From positions 62,001-126,000 of the forward strand of contig JAQNBH010000300.1 of assembly GCA_028752905.1 (NCBI GenBank): a stretch of DNA of 64,000 bases, given 5' to 3'. Under the pieces are notes generated by a model. The model ran no database searches. It saw only the letters and a program-made list of their open reading frames with translations, and was not told the DNA's origin. The DNA is from Cladorhizidae sp. MBARI D1340-BT2 (taxonomy: Eukaryota; Porifera; Demospongiae; Poecilosclerida; Cladorhizidae). Positions 1-11,300 of this stretch are shown here, piece after piece. The translations under genes and the position numbers were made by a program. Within the stretch, counting starts at the first letter, position 1, and the number at the start of each line of letters is the position of its first letter.

Positions 1-3000
1 TGTCCTCATAGAGCTAAATATTGTCAACCTGCCCCCACCCAGTGAGGTGTTGGTGGAGTGTGTGTCCTCATAGAGCTATTGTCAACCTGCCCCCACCCAG
101 TGAGGTGTTGGTGGAGTGTGTGTCCTCATAGAGCTATTGTCAACTTGCCTCCACCCAGTGAGGTGTTGGTGGAGTGTGTGTCCTCATAGAGCTATTGTCA
201 ACCTGCCCCCACCCAGTGAGGTGTTGGTGGAGTGTGTGTCCTCATAGAGCTATTGTCAACCTGCCCCCACCCAGTGAGGTGTTGGTGGAGTGTGTGTCCT
301 CATAGAGCTATTGTCAACCTGCCCCCACCCAGTGAGGTGTTGGTGGAGTGTGTGTCCTCATAGAGCTATTGTCAACCTGCCTCCACCCAGTGAGGTGTTG
401 GTGGAGTGTGTCCTCATAGAGCTATTGTCAACCTGCCTCCACCCAGTGAGGTGTTGGTGGAGTGTGTCCTCATAGAGCTATTGTCAACCTGCCTCCACCC
501 AGTGAGGTGTTGGTGGAGTGTGTGTCCTCATAGAGCTAAATATTGTCAACCTGCCCCCACCCAGTGAGGTGTTGGTGGAGTGTGTGTCCTCATAGAGCTA
601 TTGTCAACCTGCCTCCACCCAGTGAGGTGTTGGTGGAGTGTGTGTCCTCATAGAGCTATTGTCAACCTGCCCCCACCCAGTGAGGTGTTGGTGGAGTGTG
701 TGTCCTCATAGAGCTATTGTCAACCTGCCCCCACCCAGTGAGGTGTTGGTGGAGTGTGTGTCCTCATAGAGCTATTGTCAACCTGCCTCCACCCAGTGAG
801 GTGTTGGTGGAGTGTGTCCTCATAGAGCTATTGTCAACCTGCCTCCACCCAGTGAGGTGTTGGTGGAGTGTGTGTCCTCATAGAGCTATTGTCAACCTGC
901 CTCCACCCAGTGAGGTGTTGGTGGAGTGTGTGTCCTCATAGAGCTATTGTCAACCTGCCCCCACCTAGTGAGGTGTTGGTGGAGTGTGTGTCCTCATAGA
1001 GCTATTGTCAACCTGCCTCCACCCAGTGAGGTGTTGGTGGAGTGTGTGTCCTCATAGAGCTATTGTCAACCTGCCTCCACCCAGTGAGGTGTTGGTGGAG
1101 TGTGTGTCCTCATAGAGCTATTGTCAACCTGCCTCCACCCAGTGAGGTGTTGGTGGAGTGTGTGTCCTCATAGAGCTATTGTCAACCTGCCCCCACCCAG
1201 TGAGGTGTTGGTGGAGTGTGTCCTCATAGAGCTATTGTCAACCTGCCTCCACCCAGTGAGGTGTTGGTGGAGTGTGTGTCCTCATAGAGCTATTGTCAAC
1301 CTGCCTCCAACCAGTGAGGTGTTGGTGGAGTGTGTGTCCTCATAGAGCTATTGTCAACCTGCCCCCACCCAGTGAGGTGTTGGTGGAGTGTGTCCTCATA
1401 GAGCTATTGTCAACCTGCCCCCACCCAGTGAGGTGTTGGTGGAGTGTGTGTCCTCATAGAGCTATTGTCAACCTGCCCCCACCCAGTGAGGTGTTGGTGG
1501 AGTGTGTCCTCATAGAGCTATTGTCAACCTGCCTCCACCCAGTGAGGTGTTGGTGGAGTGTGTGTCCTCATAGAGCTATTGTCAACCTGCCTCCAACCAG
1601 TGAGGTGTTGGTGGAGTGTGTGTCCTCATAGAGCTATTGTCAACTTGCCTCCACCCAGTGAGGTGTTGGTGGAGTGTGTGTCCTCATAGAGCTATTGTCA
1701 AGCTGCCCCCACCCAGTGAGGTGTTGGTGGAGTGTGTGTCCTCATAGAGCTATTGTCAACCTGCCCCCACCCAGTGAGGTGTTGGTGGAGTGTGTGTCCT
1801 CATAGAGCTATTGTCAACCTGCCCCCACCCAGTGAGGTGTTGGTGGAGTGTGTCCTCATAGAGCTATTGTCAATCTGCCTCCACCCAGTGAGGTGTTGGT
1901 GGAGTGTGTGTCCTCATAGAGCTATTGTCAACCTGCCCCCACCCAGTGAGGTGTTGGTGGAGTGTGTGTCCTCATAGAGCTATTGTCAACCTGCCTCCAC
2001 TCAGTGAGGTGTTGGTGGAGTGTGTGTCCTCATAGAGCTAAATATTGTCAACCTGCCCCCACCCAGTGAGGTGTTGGTGGAGTGTGTGTCCTCATAGAGC
2101 TATTGTCAACCTGCCCCCACCCAGTGAGGTGTTGGTGGAGTGTGTGTCCTCATAGAGCTATTGTCAACCTGCCCCCACCCAGTGAGATGTTGGTGGAGTG
2201 TGTGTCCTCATAGAGCTATTGTCATCCTGCCTCCACCCAGTGAGGTGTTGGTGGAGTGTGTGTCCTCATAGAGCTATTGTCAACCTGCCCCCACCCAGTG
2301 AGGTGTTGGTGGAGTGTGTGTCCTCATAGAGCTATTGTCAACCTGCCCCCACCCAGTGAGGTGTTGGTGGAGTGTGTGTCCTCATAGAGCTATTGTCAAC
2401 CTGCCCCCACCCAGTGAGGTGTTGGTGGAGTGTGTGTCCTCATAGAGCTATTGTCAACCTGCCTCCACCCAGTGAGGTGTTGGTGGAGTGTGTCCTCATA
2501 GAGCTATTATCAACCTGCCTCCACCCAGTGAGGTGTTGGTGGAGTGTGTCCTCATAGAGCTATTGTCAACCTGCCTCCACCCAGTGAGGTGTTGGTGGAG
2601 TGTGTGTCCTCATAGAGCTATTGTCAACTTGCCTCCACCCGGTGAGGTGTTGGAGTGTGTGTCCTCATAGAGCTAAATATTGTCAACCTGCCCCCACCCA
2701 GTGAGGTGTTGGTGGAGTGTGTGTCCTCATAGAGCTATTGTCAACCTGCCCCCACCCAGTGAGGTGTTGGTGGAGTGTGTGTCCTCATAGAGCTATTGTC
2801 AACCTGCCCCCACCCAGTGAGGTGTTGGTGGAGTGTGTGTCCTCATAGAGCTATTGTCAACTTGCCTCCACCCGGTGAGGTGTTGGTGGAGTGTGTGTCC
2901 TCATAGAGCTAAATATTGTCAACCTGCCTCCACCCAGTGAGGTGTTGGTGGAGTGTGTGTCCTCATAGAGCTATTGTCAACCTGCCCCCACCCAGTGAGG

Positions 3001-5918
3001 TGTTGGTGGAGTGTGTGTCCTCATAGAGCTATTGTCAACCTGCCCCCACCCAGTGAGGTGTTGGTGGAGTGTGTGTCCTCATAGAGCTATTGTCAACTTG
3101 CCTCCACCCGGTGAGGTGTTGGTGGAGTGTGTGTCCTCATAGAGCTAAATATTGTCAACCTGCCCCCACCCAGTGAGGTGTTGGTGGAGTGTGTGTCCTC
3201 ATAGAGCTATTGTCAACCTGCCCCCACCCAGTGAGGTGTTGGTGGAGTGTGTCCTCATAGAGCTATTGTCAATCTGCCTCCACCCAGTGAGGTGTTGGTG
3301 GAGTGTGTGTCCTCATAGAGCTATTGTCAACCTGCCCCCACCCAGTGAGGTGTTGGTGGAGTGTGTGTCCTCATAGAGCTATTGTCAACCTGCCTCCACT
3401 CAGTGAGGTGTTGGTGGAGTGTGTGTCCTCATAGAGCTAAATATTGTCAACCTGCCCCCACCCAGTGAGGTGTTGGTGGAGTGTGTGTCCTCATAGAGCT
3501 ATTGTCAACCTGCCCCCACCCAGTGAGGTGTTGGTGGAGTGTGTGTCCTCATAGAGCTATTGTCAACTTGCCTCCACCCAGTGAGGTGTTGGTGGAGTGT
3601 GTGTCCTCATAGAGCTATTGTCAACCTGCCCCCACCCAGTGAGGTGTTGGTGGAGTGTGTGTCCTCATAGAGCTATTGTCAACCTGCCCCCACCCAGTGA
3701 GGTGTTGGTGGAGTGTGTGTCCTCATAGAGCTATTGTCAACCTGCCCCCACCCAGTGAGGTGTTGGTGGAGTGTGTGTCCTCATAGAGCTATTGTCAACC
3801 TGCCTCCACCCAGTGAGGTGTTGGTGGAGTGTGTCCTCATAGAGCTATTGTCAACCTGCCTCCACCCAGTGAGGTGTTGGTGGAGTGTGTCCTCATAGAG
3901 CTATTGTCAACCTGCCTCCACCCAGTGAGGTGTTGGTGGAGTGTGTGTCCTCATAGAGCTAAATATTGTCAACCTGCCCCCACCCAGTGAGGTGTTGGTG
4001 GAGTGTGTGTCCTCATAGAGCTATTGTCAACCTGCCCCCACCCAGTGAGGTGTTGGTGGAGTGTGTGTCCTCATAGAGCTATTGTCAACCTGCCCCCACC
4101 CAGTGAGGTGTTGGTGGAGTGTGTGTCCTCATAGAGCTATTGTCAACTTGCCTCCACCCGGTGAGGTGTTGGTGGAGTGTGTGTCCTCATAGAGCTAAAT
4201 ATTGTCAACCTGCCTCCACCCAGTGAGGTGTTGGTGGAGTGTGTGTCCTCATAGAGCTATTGTCAACCTGCCTCCACCCAGTGAGGTGTTGGTGGAGTGT
4301 GTGTCCTCATAGAGCTATTGTCAACCTGCCCCCACCCAGTGAGGTGTTGGTGGAGTGTGTGTCCTCATAGAGCTATTGTCAACTTGCCTCCACCCGGTGA
4401 GGTGTTGGTGGAGTGTGTGTCCTCATAGAGCTAAATATTGTCAACCTGCCCCCACGCAGTGAGGTGTTGGTGGAGTGTGTGTCCTCATAGAGCTATTGTC
4501 AACCTGCCCCCACCCAGTGAGGTGTTGGTGGAGTGTGTGTCCTCATAGAGCTATTGTCAACCTGCCCCCACCCAGTGAGGTGTTGGTGGAGTGTGTGTCC
4601 TCATAGAGCTATTGTCAACTTGCCTCCACCCGGTGAGGTGTTGGTGGAGTGTGTGTCCTCATAGAGCTAAATATTGTCAACCTGCCCCCACCCAGTGAGG
4701 TGTTGGTGGAGTGTGTGTCCTCATAGAGCTATTGTCAACCTGCCCCCACCCAGTGAGGTGTTGGTGGAGTGTGTCCTCATAGAGCTATTGTCAATCTGCC
4801 TCCACCCAGTGAGGTGTTGGTGGAGTGTGTGTCCTCATAGAGCTATTGTCAACCTGCCCCCACCCAGTGAGGTGTTGGTGGAGTGTGTGTCCTCATAGAG
4901 CTATTGTCAACCTGCCTCCACTCAGTGAGGTGTTGGTGGAGTGTGTGTCCTCATAGAGCTAAATATTGTCAACCTGCCCCCACCCAGTGAGGTGTTGGTG
5001 GAGTGTGTGTCCTCATAGAGCTATTGTCAACCTGCCCCCACCCAGTGAGGTGTTGGTGGAGTGTGTGTCCTCATAGAGCTATTGTCAACTTGCCTCCACC
5101 CAGTGAGGTGTTGGTGGAGTGTGTGTCCTCATAGAGCTATTGTCAACCTGCCCCCACCCAGTGAGGTGTTGGTGGAGTGTGTGTCCTCATAGAGCTATTG
5201 TCAACCTGCCCCCACCCAGTGAGGTGTTGGTGGAGTGTGTGTCCTCATAGAGCTATTGTCAACCTGCCCCCACCCAGTGAGGTGTTGGTGGAGTGTGTGT
5301 CCTCATAGAGCTATTGTCAACCTGCCTCCACCCAGTGAGGTGTTGGTGGAGTGTGTCCTCATAGAGCTATTGTCAACCTGCCTCCACCCAGTGAGGTGTT
5401 GGTGGAGTGTGTCCTCATAGAGCTATTGTCAACCTGCCTCCACCCAGTGAGGTGTTGGTGGAGTGTGTGTCCTCATAGAGCTAAATATTGTCAACCTGCC
5501 CCCACCCAGTGAGGTGTTGGTGGAGTGTGTGTCCTCATAGAGCTATTGTCAACCTGCCCCCACCCAGTGAGGTGTTGGTGGAGTGTGTGTCCTCATAGAG
5601 CTAAATATTGTCAACCTGCCTCCACCCAGTGAGGTGTTGGTGGAGTGTGTGTCCTCATAGATATTGTCAACCTGCCCCCACCCAGTGAGGTGTTGGTGGA
5701 GTGTGTGTCCTCATAGAGCTATTGTCAACCTGCTCCCACCCAGTGAGGTGTTGGTGGAGTGTGTGTCCTCATAGAGCTATTGTCAACTTGCCTCCACCCG
5801 GTGAGGTGTTGGTGGAGTGTGTGTCCTCATAGAGCTAAATATTGTCAACCTGCCCCCACCCAGTGAGGTGTTGGTGGAGTGTGTGTCCTCATAGAGGTAT
5901 TGTCAACCTGCCCCCACC
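1..5918. repeat. 58-bp minisatellite array, truncated by the window start
   Basis: About 100 head-to-tail copies of a 58-bp unit are seen. Each contains CCTCATAGAGCTATTGTCAA, then a C-rich stretch ending CACCCAGTGAGG and a GT-rich tail. Length variants recur: 56 bp (one TG lost from the tail) and 62 bp (AAAT inserted after GAGCTA). A C/T switch (GCCCCCA or GCCTCCA) marks the subtypes. Short ORFs across it are frame artefacts, because units of different length shift the frame. The right edge is sharp: the last unit stops at about 5918 and AT-rich single-copy DNA follows. No coding role is supported. Confidence 0.97.
2670..5592. repeat. Higher-order duplication in the 58-bp array, 1,522-bp offset
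   Basis: Two blocks of about 1.4 kb (about 2670-4070 and 4192-5592) share the same order of 56-, 58- and 62-bp variants. Identical variant strings at 3152-3376 and 4674-4898, and at 3713-3898 and 5235-5420, are both exactly 1,522 bp apart. This shows duplication of a multi-unit block, probably by unequal exchange, and not only unit-by-unit slippage. Confidence 0.8.
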
Positions 5919-7237
5919 CACACATGGGAAAATGAAATTTAGTCAAAAAATATTATACAACTCATGGCAGGGGAGGCTTTTACCATTTTTTATTTATTTA
6001 AATTTTTTATTTTTTTATTGCTCTGTTCTATACCTTGATGCATGTAGTTGTTATGTTTCAAGTTTCAGAGTATTTCAATGCTCCATTATGAAGTTATGCA
6101 CCTTTTTGTGCATTCTATTTCACATTATCAAGCTATATACAAAATACCGTTTGAATCTTGAAAACGGTGCTCCTGCCAAAGGTAAGCGTATCTCCCTAAC
6201 TGTTCTCATGATAGAAGTCTGGAAAAGGACTCTAAATGAAGCTCTCAGTAAGCTTCCAATTACCATAGTTACCACGCAGCCCTGTGCTGTCATCACATGA
6301 TCTGCGCATCCTGTCAGGCAACCGTCATCATTTCGATTTTTACCAACCAAAAAAAACACCCAAAACACACCCACTTTTCATGGCTTCTCCTGAAAATCAC
6401 TGTTTCCAAATCTGGAAATATTCTAACTTGCTCATTTTTTAATGTATACAAGATTTTAATATATCATTTGAAAGCCCTTTCCCTGCTCTAAAAAGTGAAT
6501 GATTAAAACATGTTTAAGTCCATCCATGGTGAAGGTATGCATATGGATATACATACCATGTTTAGAACTTCAGGTTGACCTCTCTTAAAATTCAGTTGTT
6601 GTGCTAATGATATTTTTAGCCATTCACTTTTCACTTCTATGATCACTCTAAGCACTTCCTAAGTGGGAAGTGGTTAGGACTAAGTGGCCATGAGTTAGAA
6701 TATTTGCCCCTGATACTGAGGTGGGATCCATAACTTCACCTAGGTATATAGTAGATATACAAAATCTGAGCATATCAAAAGAAAGCACATTCAATACACT
6801 GCATCTTGATAAAATTTCACCTGCATTGAGAAATAAATAAAAAAGTTATGAAAAGTTATGACAAGTTGTGTCGACCACCCCAGAAATGGTAAAAGCCTCC
6901 CTTAAGTGTTGCCTCTATAGAACACTATATAAATACATGTTCAGTATTTAGAGTTATATTGTTGTAGCTAGTGACTAGAATTGTCTCTTCTCCAGATGTC
7001 TGTGAGTATTTCAGCCTCCCCAGACAGTCTCCCTGAGCACAGCCGCTGATCAGCCTCTCTGCCCTCACAGACACTTGCCACGCCCACAGGGAAGTGGAGG
7101 AGACCTGGAGAGAGAAGGAAGGGAAGAATGAAGGCCATGGGCAAGGTCAGCAGCAAACAGCAAGGACACTTGCATAGCTTGAGCTGTGCCCAGTGAGGGC
7201 AGGCTAATGGCAGGCATAATTCATAAGCATCAGGGGG

Positions 7238-7239
<2 letters not shown>
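5919..7239. other. Non-repetitive DNA, no gene recognised
   Basis: Mostly AT-rich single-copy sequence. The open frames on both strands are short (under about 85 codons of unique sequence) and match no family I know. A TATA-like string, CTATATAAATAC, lies at about 6925-6936 with no supported gene downstream. Nothing here is annotated as coding. Confidence 0.6.
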
Positions 7240-7304
<65 letters not shown>

Positions 7305-7307
7305 ACT
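7240..7307. repeat. (CA)n microsatellite
   Basis: About 34 CA dinucleotides interrupted by two CACTCAC steps. It lies about 50 bp upstream of the conserved promoter-like block at 7354-7437. Confidence 0.97.
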
Positions 7308-7353
7308 AGCTGCAGGCTGTGTTGGATGGGACAGTAGCTGTTGGGCATTCATT

Positions 7354-7437
7354 AGTGCTCCTTTACACTTTACTCAAGTGGTTTTGTTTGGAGGGCAGCC
7401 AATATGGGAAGGAGGGAGGGAGCATGCCTAATTAAAA
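7354..7437 (+). promoter_or_regulatory. Promoter-like block resembling the NLR upstream region
   Basis: This stretch shares an ordered set of short matches with the NLR upstream region at 33407-33490: a GCTCCT start, a GTTTTGT motif, a CCAATATG or CCAAATATG box, then GGAGGGAGGGAGCA and CTAATTA. The spacing is nearly the same. No TATA box is seen in the next 120 bp and no gene follows; the 40-bp and 36-bp repeat arrays come next. It could be the remnant promoter of a lost or rearranged paralogue. The similarity is seen in the sequence; the promoter role is inferred. Confidence 0.45.
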
Positions 7438-7678
7438 TGTGAGGGTCTGAATCCCATGAGGGTGTCTGGGCAGGTATTGGGTCAGGGTGATGATGAGAGC
7501 TATCTCTAGGTCTGGCAAGGTTGGCCAGCCTCACACCCACCATGATAATGTTTGCTGGGCCACTTTGGAGGTGTGTAGATGCTCACACAAGCCCTCAGGG
7601 CATCAGACAATGGTTGCCTAGCAGCACACACCAGCCACTCTTACAAGCAGCTGCAAGCTGCTGAGATAAATGTTCCAG

Positions 7679-7912
7679 AAAAACTAGTGTCCATGTGTGT
7701 TATCTACTGGCACTGCAGAAAAACTAGTGTCCATGTGTGTTATGTACTGGCTCTACAGAAAAACTAGTGTCAATGTGTGTTATACATGTTCCAGAAAAAC
7801 TAGTGTCCATGTGTGTTATGTACTGGCACTGCAGAAAAACTAGTGTCCATGTGTGTTATGTACTGGCACTGCAGAAAAACTAGTGTCCATGTGTGTTATG
7901 TACTGGCACTTG
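7679..7912. repeat. Six tandem copies of a 40-bp repeat
   Basis: Units containing AAACTAGTGTCCATGTGTGT then TACTGGCACTGCAG start at 7681, 7721, 7761, 7797, 7837 and 7877. The spacing is 40 bp except for one 36-bp step, where TATACATGTTCCAG replaces the usual tail. Confidence 0.95.
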
Positions 7913-8395
7913 TTGTGTTGTTGTCTATCACAGCAGAGAAGTGCAGATATAATGGAGGTGCTTACAGAGGACATCCTTCTGCCTGGCTGCACAACCAGAT
8001 GCCCCACACCACAACAGGCTGGCCGGTGGGGGAGGGAAGCTCACTACGAGTGCGGCCATCAGGCAGAGCTGTGGCCACAGCAGACCAGAAGCTGACAAGA
8101 AGCTCAGACATTCTCAAGAGAGACAGTTTGCAGACTTGAGTGTATTTTATACTGTGTGTGTGTTGAGTGTGTGCTCCATCATCAGTAATTTATGCCACAA
8201 CTACTGCCTGGGAAGAAGGTGCACACAATCCAATTTTATCCATTCATGTTTGTCACGGGAGGACATCCAGGAAGATAGATAGATAGATACATCACCACAT
8301 CCAGCCAAACATGGCAATATGCACTTTCCCACTCACAATTCAGTGGGAGATCACATAGCTTGCCAGTGATAATAACATATAATTGTAATTAAAAA
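7913..8395. other. Single-copy spacer before the 36-bp array
   Basis: No convincing gene. It includes a short GATA run at about 8273-8288. Overlapping ORFs at 7813-8139 and 7853-8095 begin inside the 40-bp repeats and have no recognisable domain. Confidence 0.6.
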
Positions 8396-11300
8396 AGAAA
8401 AGCCAACCCCAAAGAGTTGGTGACCACAATTAGAAAAGCCAGCCCCAGAGAGTTGGTGCCCACAATTAGAAAAGCCAGCCCCAGAGAGTTGGTGCCCACA
8501 ATTAGAAAATCCAGCTCCAGAGAGTTGGTGCCCACAATTAGAAAAGCCAGCCCCAGAGAGTTGGTGCCCACAATTAGAAAAGCCAGCCCCAGAGAGTTGG
8601 TGCCCACAATTAGAAAATCCAGCTCCAGAGAGTTGGTGCCCACAATTAGAAAAGCCAACCCCAGAGAGTTGGTGCCCACAATTAGAAAAGCCAGCTCCAG
8701 AGAGTTGGTGCCCACAATTAGAAAAGCCAGCCCCAGAGAGTTGGTGTCCACAATTAGAAAAGCCAGCCCCAGAGAGTTGGTGCCCACAATTAGAAAAGCC
8801 AGCTCCAGAGAGTTGGTGCCCACAATTAGAAAAGCCAGCTCCAGAGAGTTGGTGCCCACAATTAGAAAAGCCAGCCCAAGAGAGTTCGTGCCCGCAATTA
8901 GAAAAGCCAGCTCCAGAGAGTTGGTATCCATAATTAGAAAAGCCAGCCCCAGAGAGTTGGTGCCCACAATTAGAAAAGCCTGCCCCAGAGAGTTGGTGCA
9001 CACAATTAGAAAAGCCACCCCCAGAGAGTTGGTGCCCACAATTAGAAAAGCCTGCCCCAGAGAGTTGGTGCACACAATTAGAAAAGCCACCCCCAGAGAG
9101 TTGGTGCCAACAATTAGAAAAGCCAGCTCCAGAGAGTTGGTGCCCACAATTAGAAAAACCAGCCCCAGAGAGATGGTACCCACAATTAGAAAAGCCAGCT
9201 CCAGAGAGTTGGTGCCCACAATTAGAAAAACCAGCCCCAGAGAGTTGGTGCCCACAATTAGAAAAGCCAGCCCCAGAGAGTTGGTGCCAACAATTAGAAA
9301 AGCCAGCTCCAGAGAGTTGGTGCCCACAATTAGAAAAACCAGCCCCAGTGAGTTGTTGCCCACAATTAGAAAAGCAAGCCCCAGAGAGTTGGAGCCAACA
9401 ATTAGAAAAGCCAGCTCCATAGAGTTTGTACACACAATTAGAAAATCCCGCAATTAGAAAAGCTAGCCCCAGAGAGATGGTGCCCACAATTAGAAAAGCC
9501 AGCCCCAGAGAGTTGGTGCCCACAATTAGAAAAGCCAGCCCCAGAGAGTCGGTGCCCACAATTAGAAAAGCCAACCTCAGAGAGTTGGTGCCCACAATTA
9601 GAAAAGCCATCCCCAGAGAGTTGGTGCCCACAGTTAGAAAAGCCAGCCCCAGAACCACAATTAGAAAAGCCAGCCCCAGAGAGTTGGTGCCCACAATTAG
9701 AAAAGCCAACCCGAGAGAGTTGGTTCCTACAATTAGAAAAGCCAGCCCCAGAGAGTTGGTGCCCACAATTAGAAAAGCCAGCCCCAGAGAGTTGGAAAAA
9801 GCCGGCCCCAGAGAGTTGGTGCTCACAATTAGAAAAGCCAGCCGCAGAGAGTTGGTGCCCACAATTAGAAAGCCAGCCCCAGAGAGTTTGTGCCCACAAT
9901 TAGAAAAGCAAGCCCCAGAGAGTTGGTGCCCACAATTAGAAAAGCCAGCCCCAGAGAGTTGGTGCCAACAATTAGAAAAGCCAGCCCCAGAGAGTTTGTG
10001 CCCACAATTAGAAAAGCCAGCCCCAGAGAGTTGGTGACCACAATTAGAAAAGCCAGCCCCATAGAGTTGGTGCCCACAATTAGAAAAGCCAGCCCCAGAG
10101 AGTTGGTGCCCACAATTAGAAAAGCCAGCCCCAGAGAGTTGGTGCCCACAATTAGAAAAGCCAGCCCCAGAGAGTTGGTGCCCACAATTAGAAAAGCTAG
10201 CCCCAGAGAGTTGGTGCCCACAATTAGAAAAGCCAGCCCCAGAGGGTTGGTGACCACAATTAGAAAAGCCAGCCCCAGAGAGTTTGTGCCCACAATTAGA
10301 AAAATCCAGCCCCAGAGAGTTGGTGCCCACAATTAGAAAAGCCAGCCCCAGAGAATTGGTGCCCACAATTAGAAAATCCAGCCCCCAGAGAGTTGGTGCC
10401 CACAATTAGAAAATCCAGCCCCCAGAGAGTTGGCCCACAATTAGAAAAGCCAGCCCCAGAGAGTTGGTGCCCACAATTAGAAAAGCCAGCCCCAGAGAGT
10501 TGGTGCCCACAATTAGAAAAGCCAGCCCCAGAGAGTTGGTGCCCACAATTAGAAAAGCCAGCCCCAGAGAGTTGGTGACCACAATTAGAAAAGCCAGCTC
10601 CAGAGAGTTGGTGCCCACAATTAGAAAAGCCAGCTCCAGAGAGTTTGTGCCCACAATTAGAAAAGCCAGCCCCAGAGAGTTGGTGCCCACAATTAGAAAA
10701 GCCAGCCCCAGAGAGTTGGTGCCCACAATTAGAAAAGCCAGCCCCAGAGAGTTGGTGCCCACAATTAGAAAAGCCAGCCCCAGAGAGTTGGTGCCCACAA
10801 TTAGAAAAGCCAGCCCCCGAGAGTTGGTGCCCACAATTAGAAAAGCCAGCCCAAGAGAGTTGGTGCCCACAATTAGAAAAGCCAGCCCCAGAGAGTTGGT
10901 GCCCACAATTAGAAAAGCCAGCCCCAGAGAGTTGGTGCCCACAATTAGAAAAGCCAGCCCCAGAGAGTTGGTGCCAATAATTAGAAATGCCAGCTCCAGA
11001 GAGTTGGTGCCCACAATTAGAAAAACCAGCCCCAGAGAGATGGTACCCACAATTAGAAAAGCCAGCTCCAGAGAGTTGGTGCCCAAAATTAGAAAAACCA
11101 GCCCCAGTGAGTTGTTGCCCACAATTAGAAAAGCAAGCCCCAGAGAGTTGGAGCCCACAATTAGAAAAGCCAACCCCAGAGAGTTGGTGCCCACAATTAG
11201 AAAAGCCTGCTCCAGAGAGTTGGTGCCCACAATTACAAAAGCCAGCCCCAGAGAGTTGGTGCCCACAATTAGAAAAGCCAGCCCCAGAGAGTTGGTGTCC

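Noticed and set aside
1..5918. CRISPR array
   Set aside because: Units are contiguous with no unique spacers, and the DNA is animal-like.
5842..6491. Overlapping ORFs at the edge of the 58-bp array
   Set aside because: One begins inside the repeat; the others are short, AT-rich and without domain similarity.
6925..6936. CTATATAAATAC as a promoter
   Set aside because: No gene follows and similar strings are common in this AT-rich DNA.
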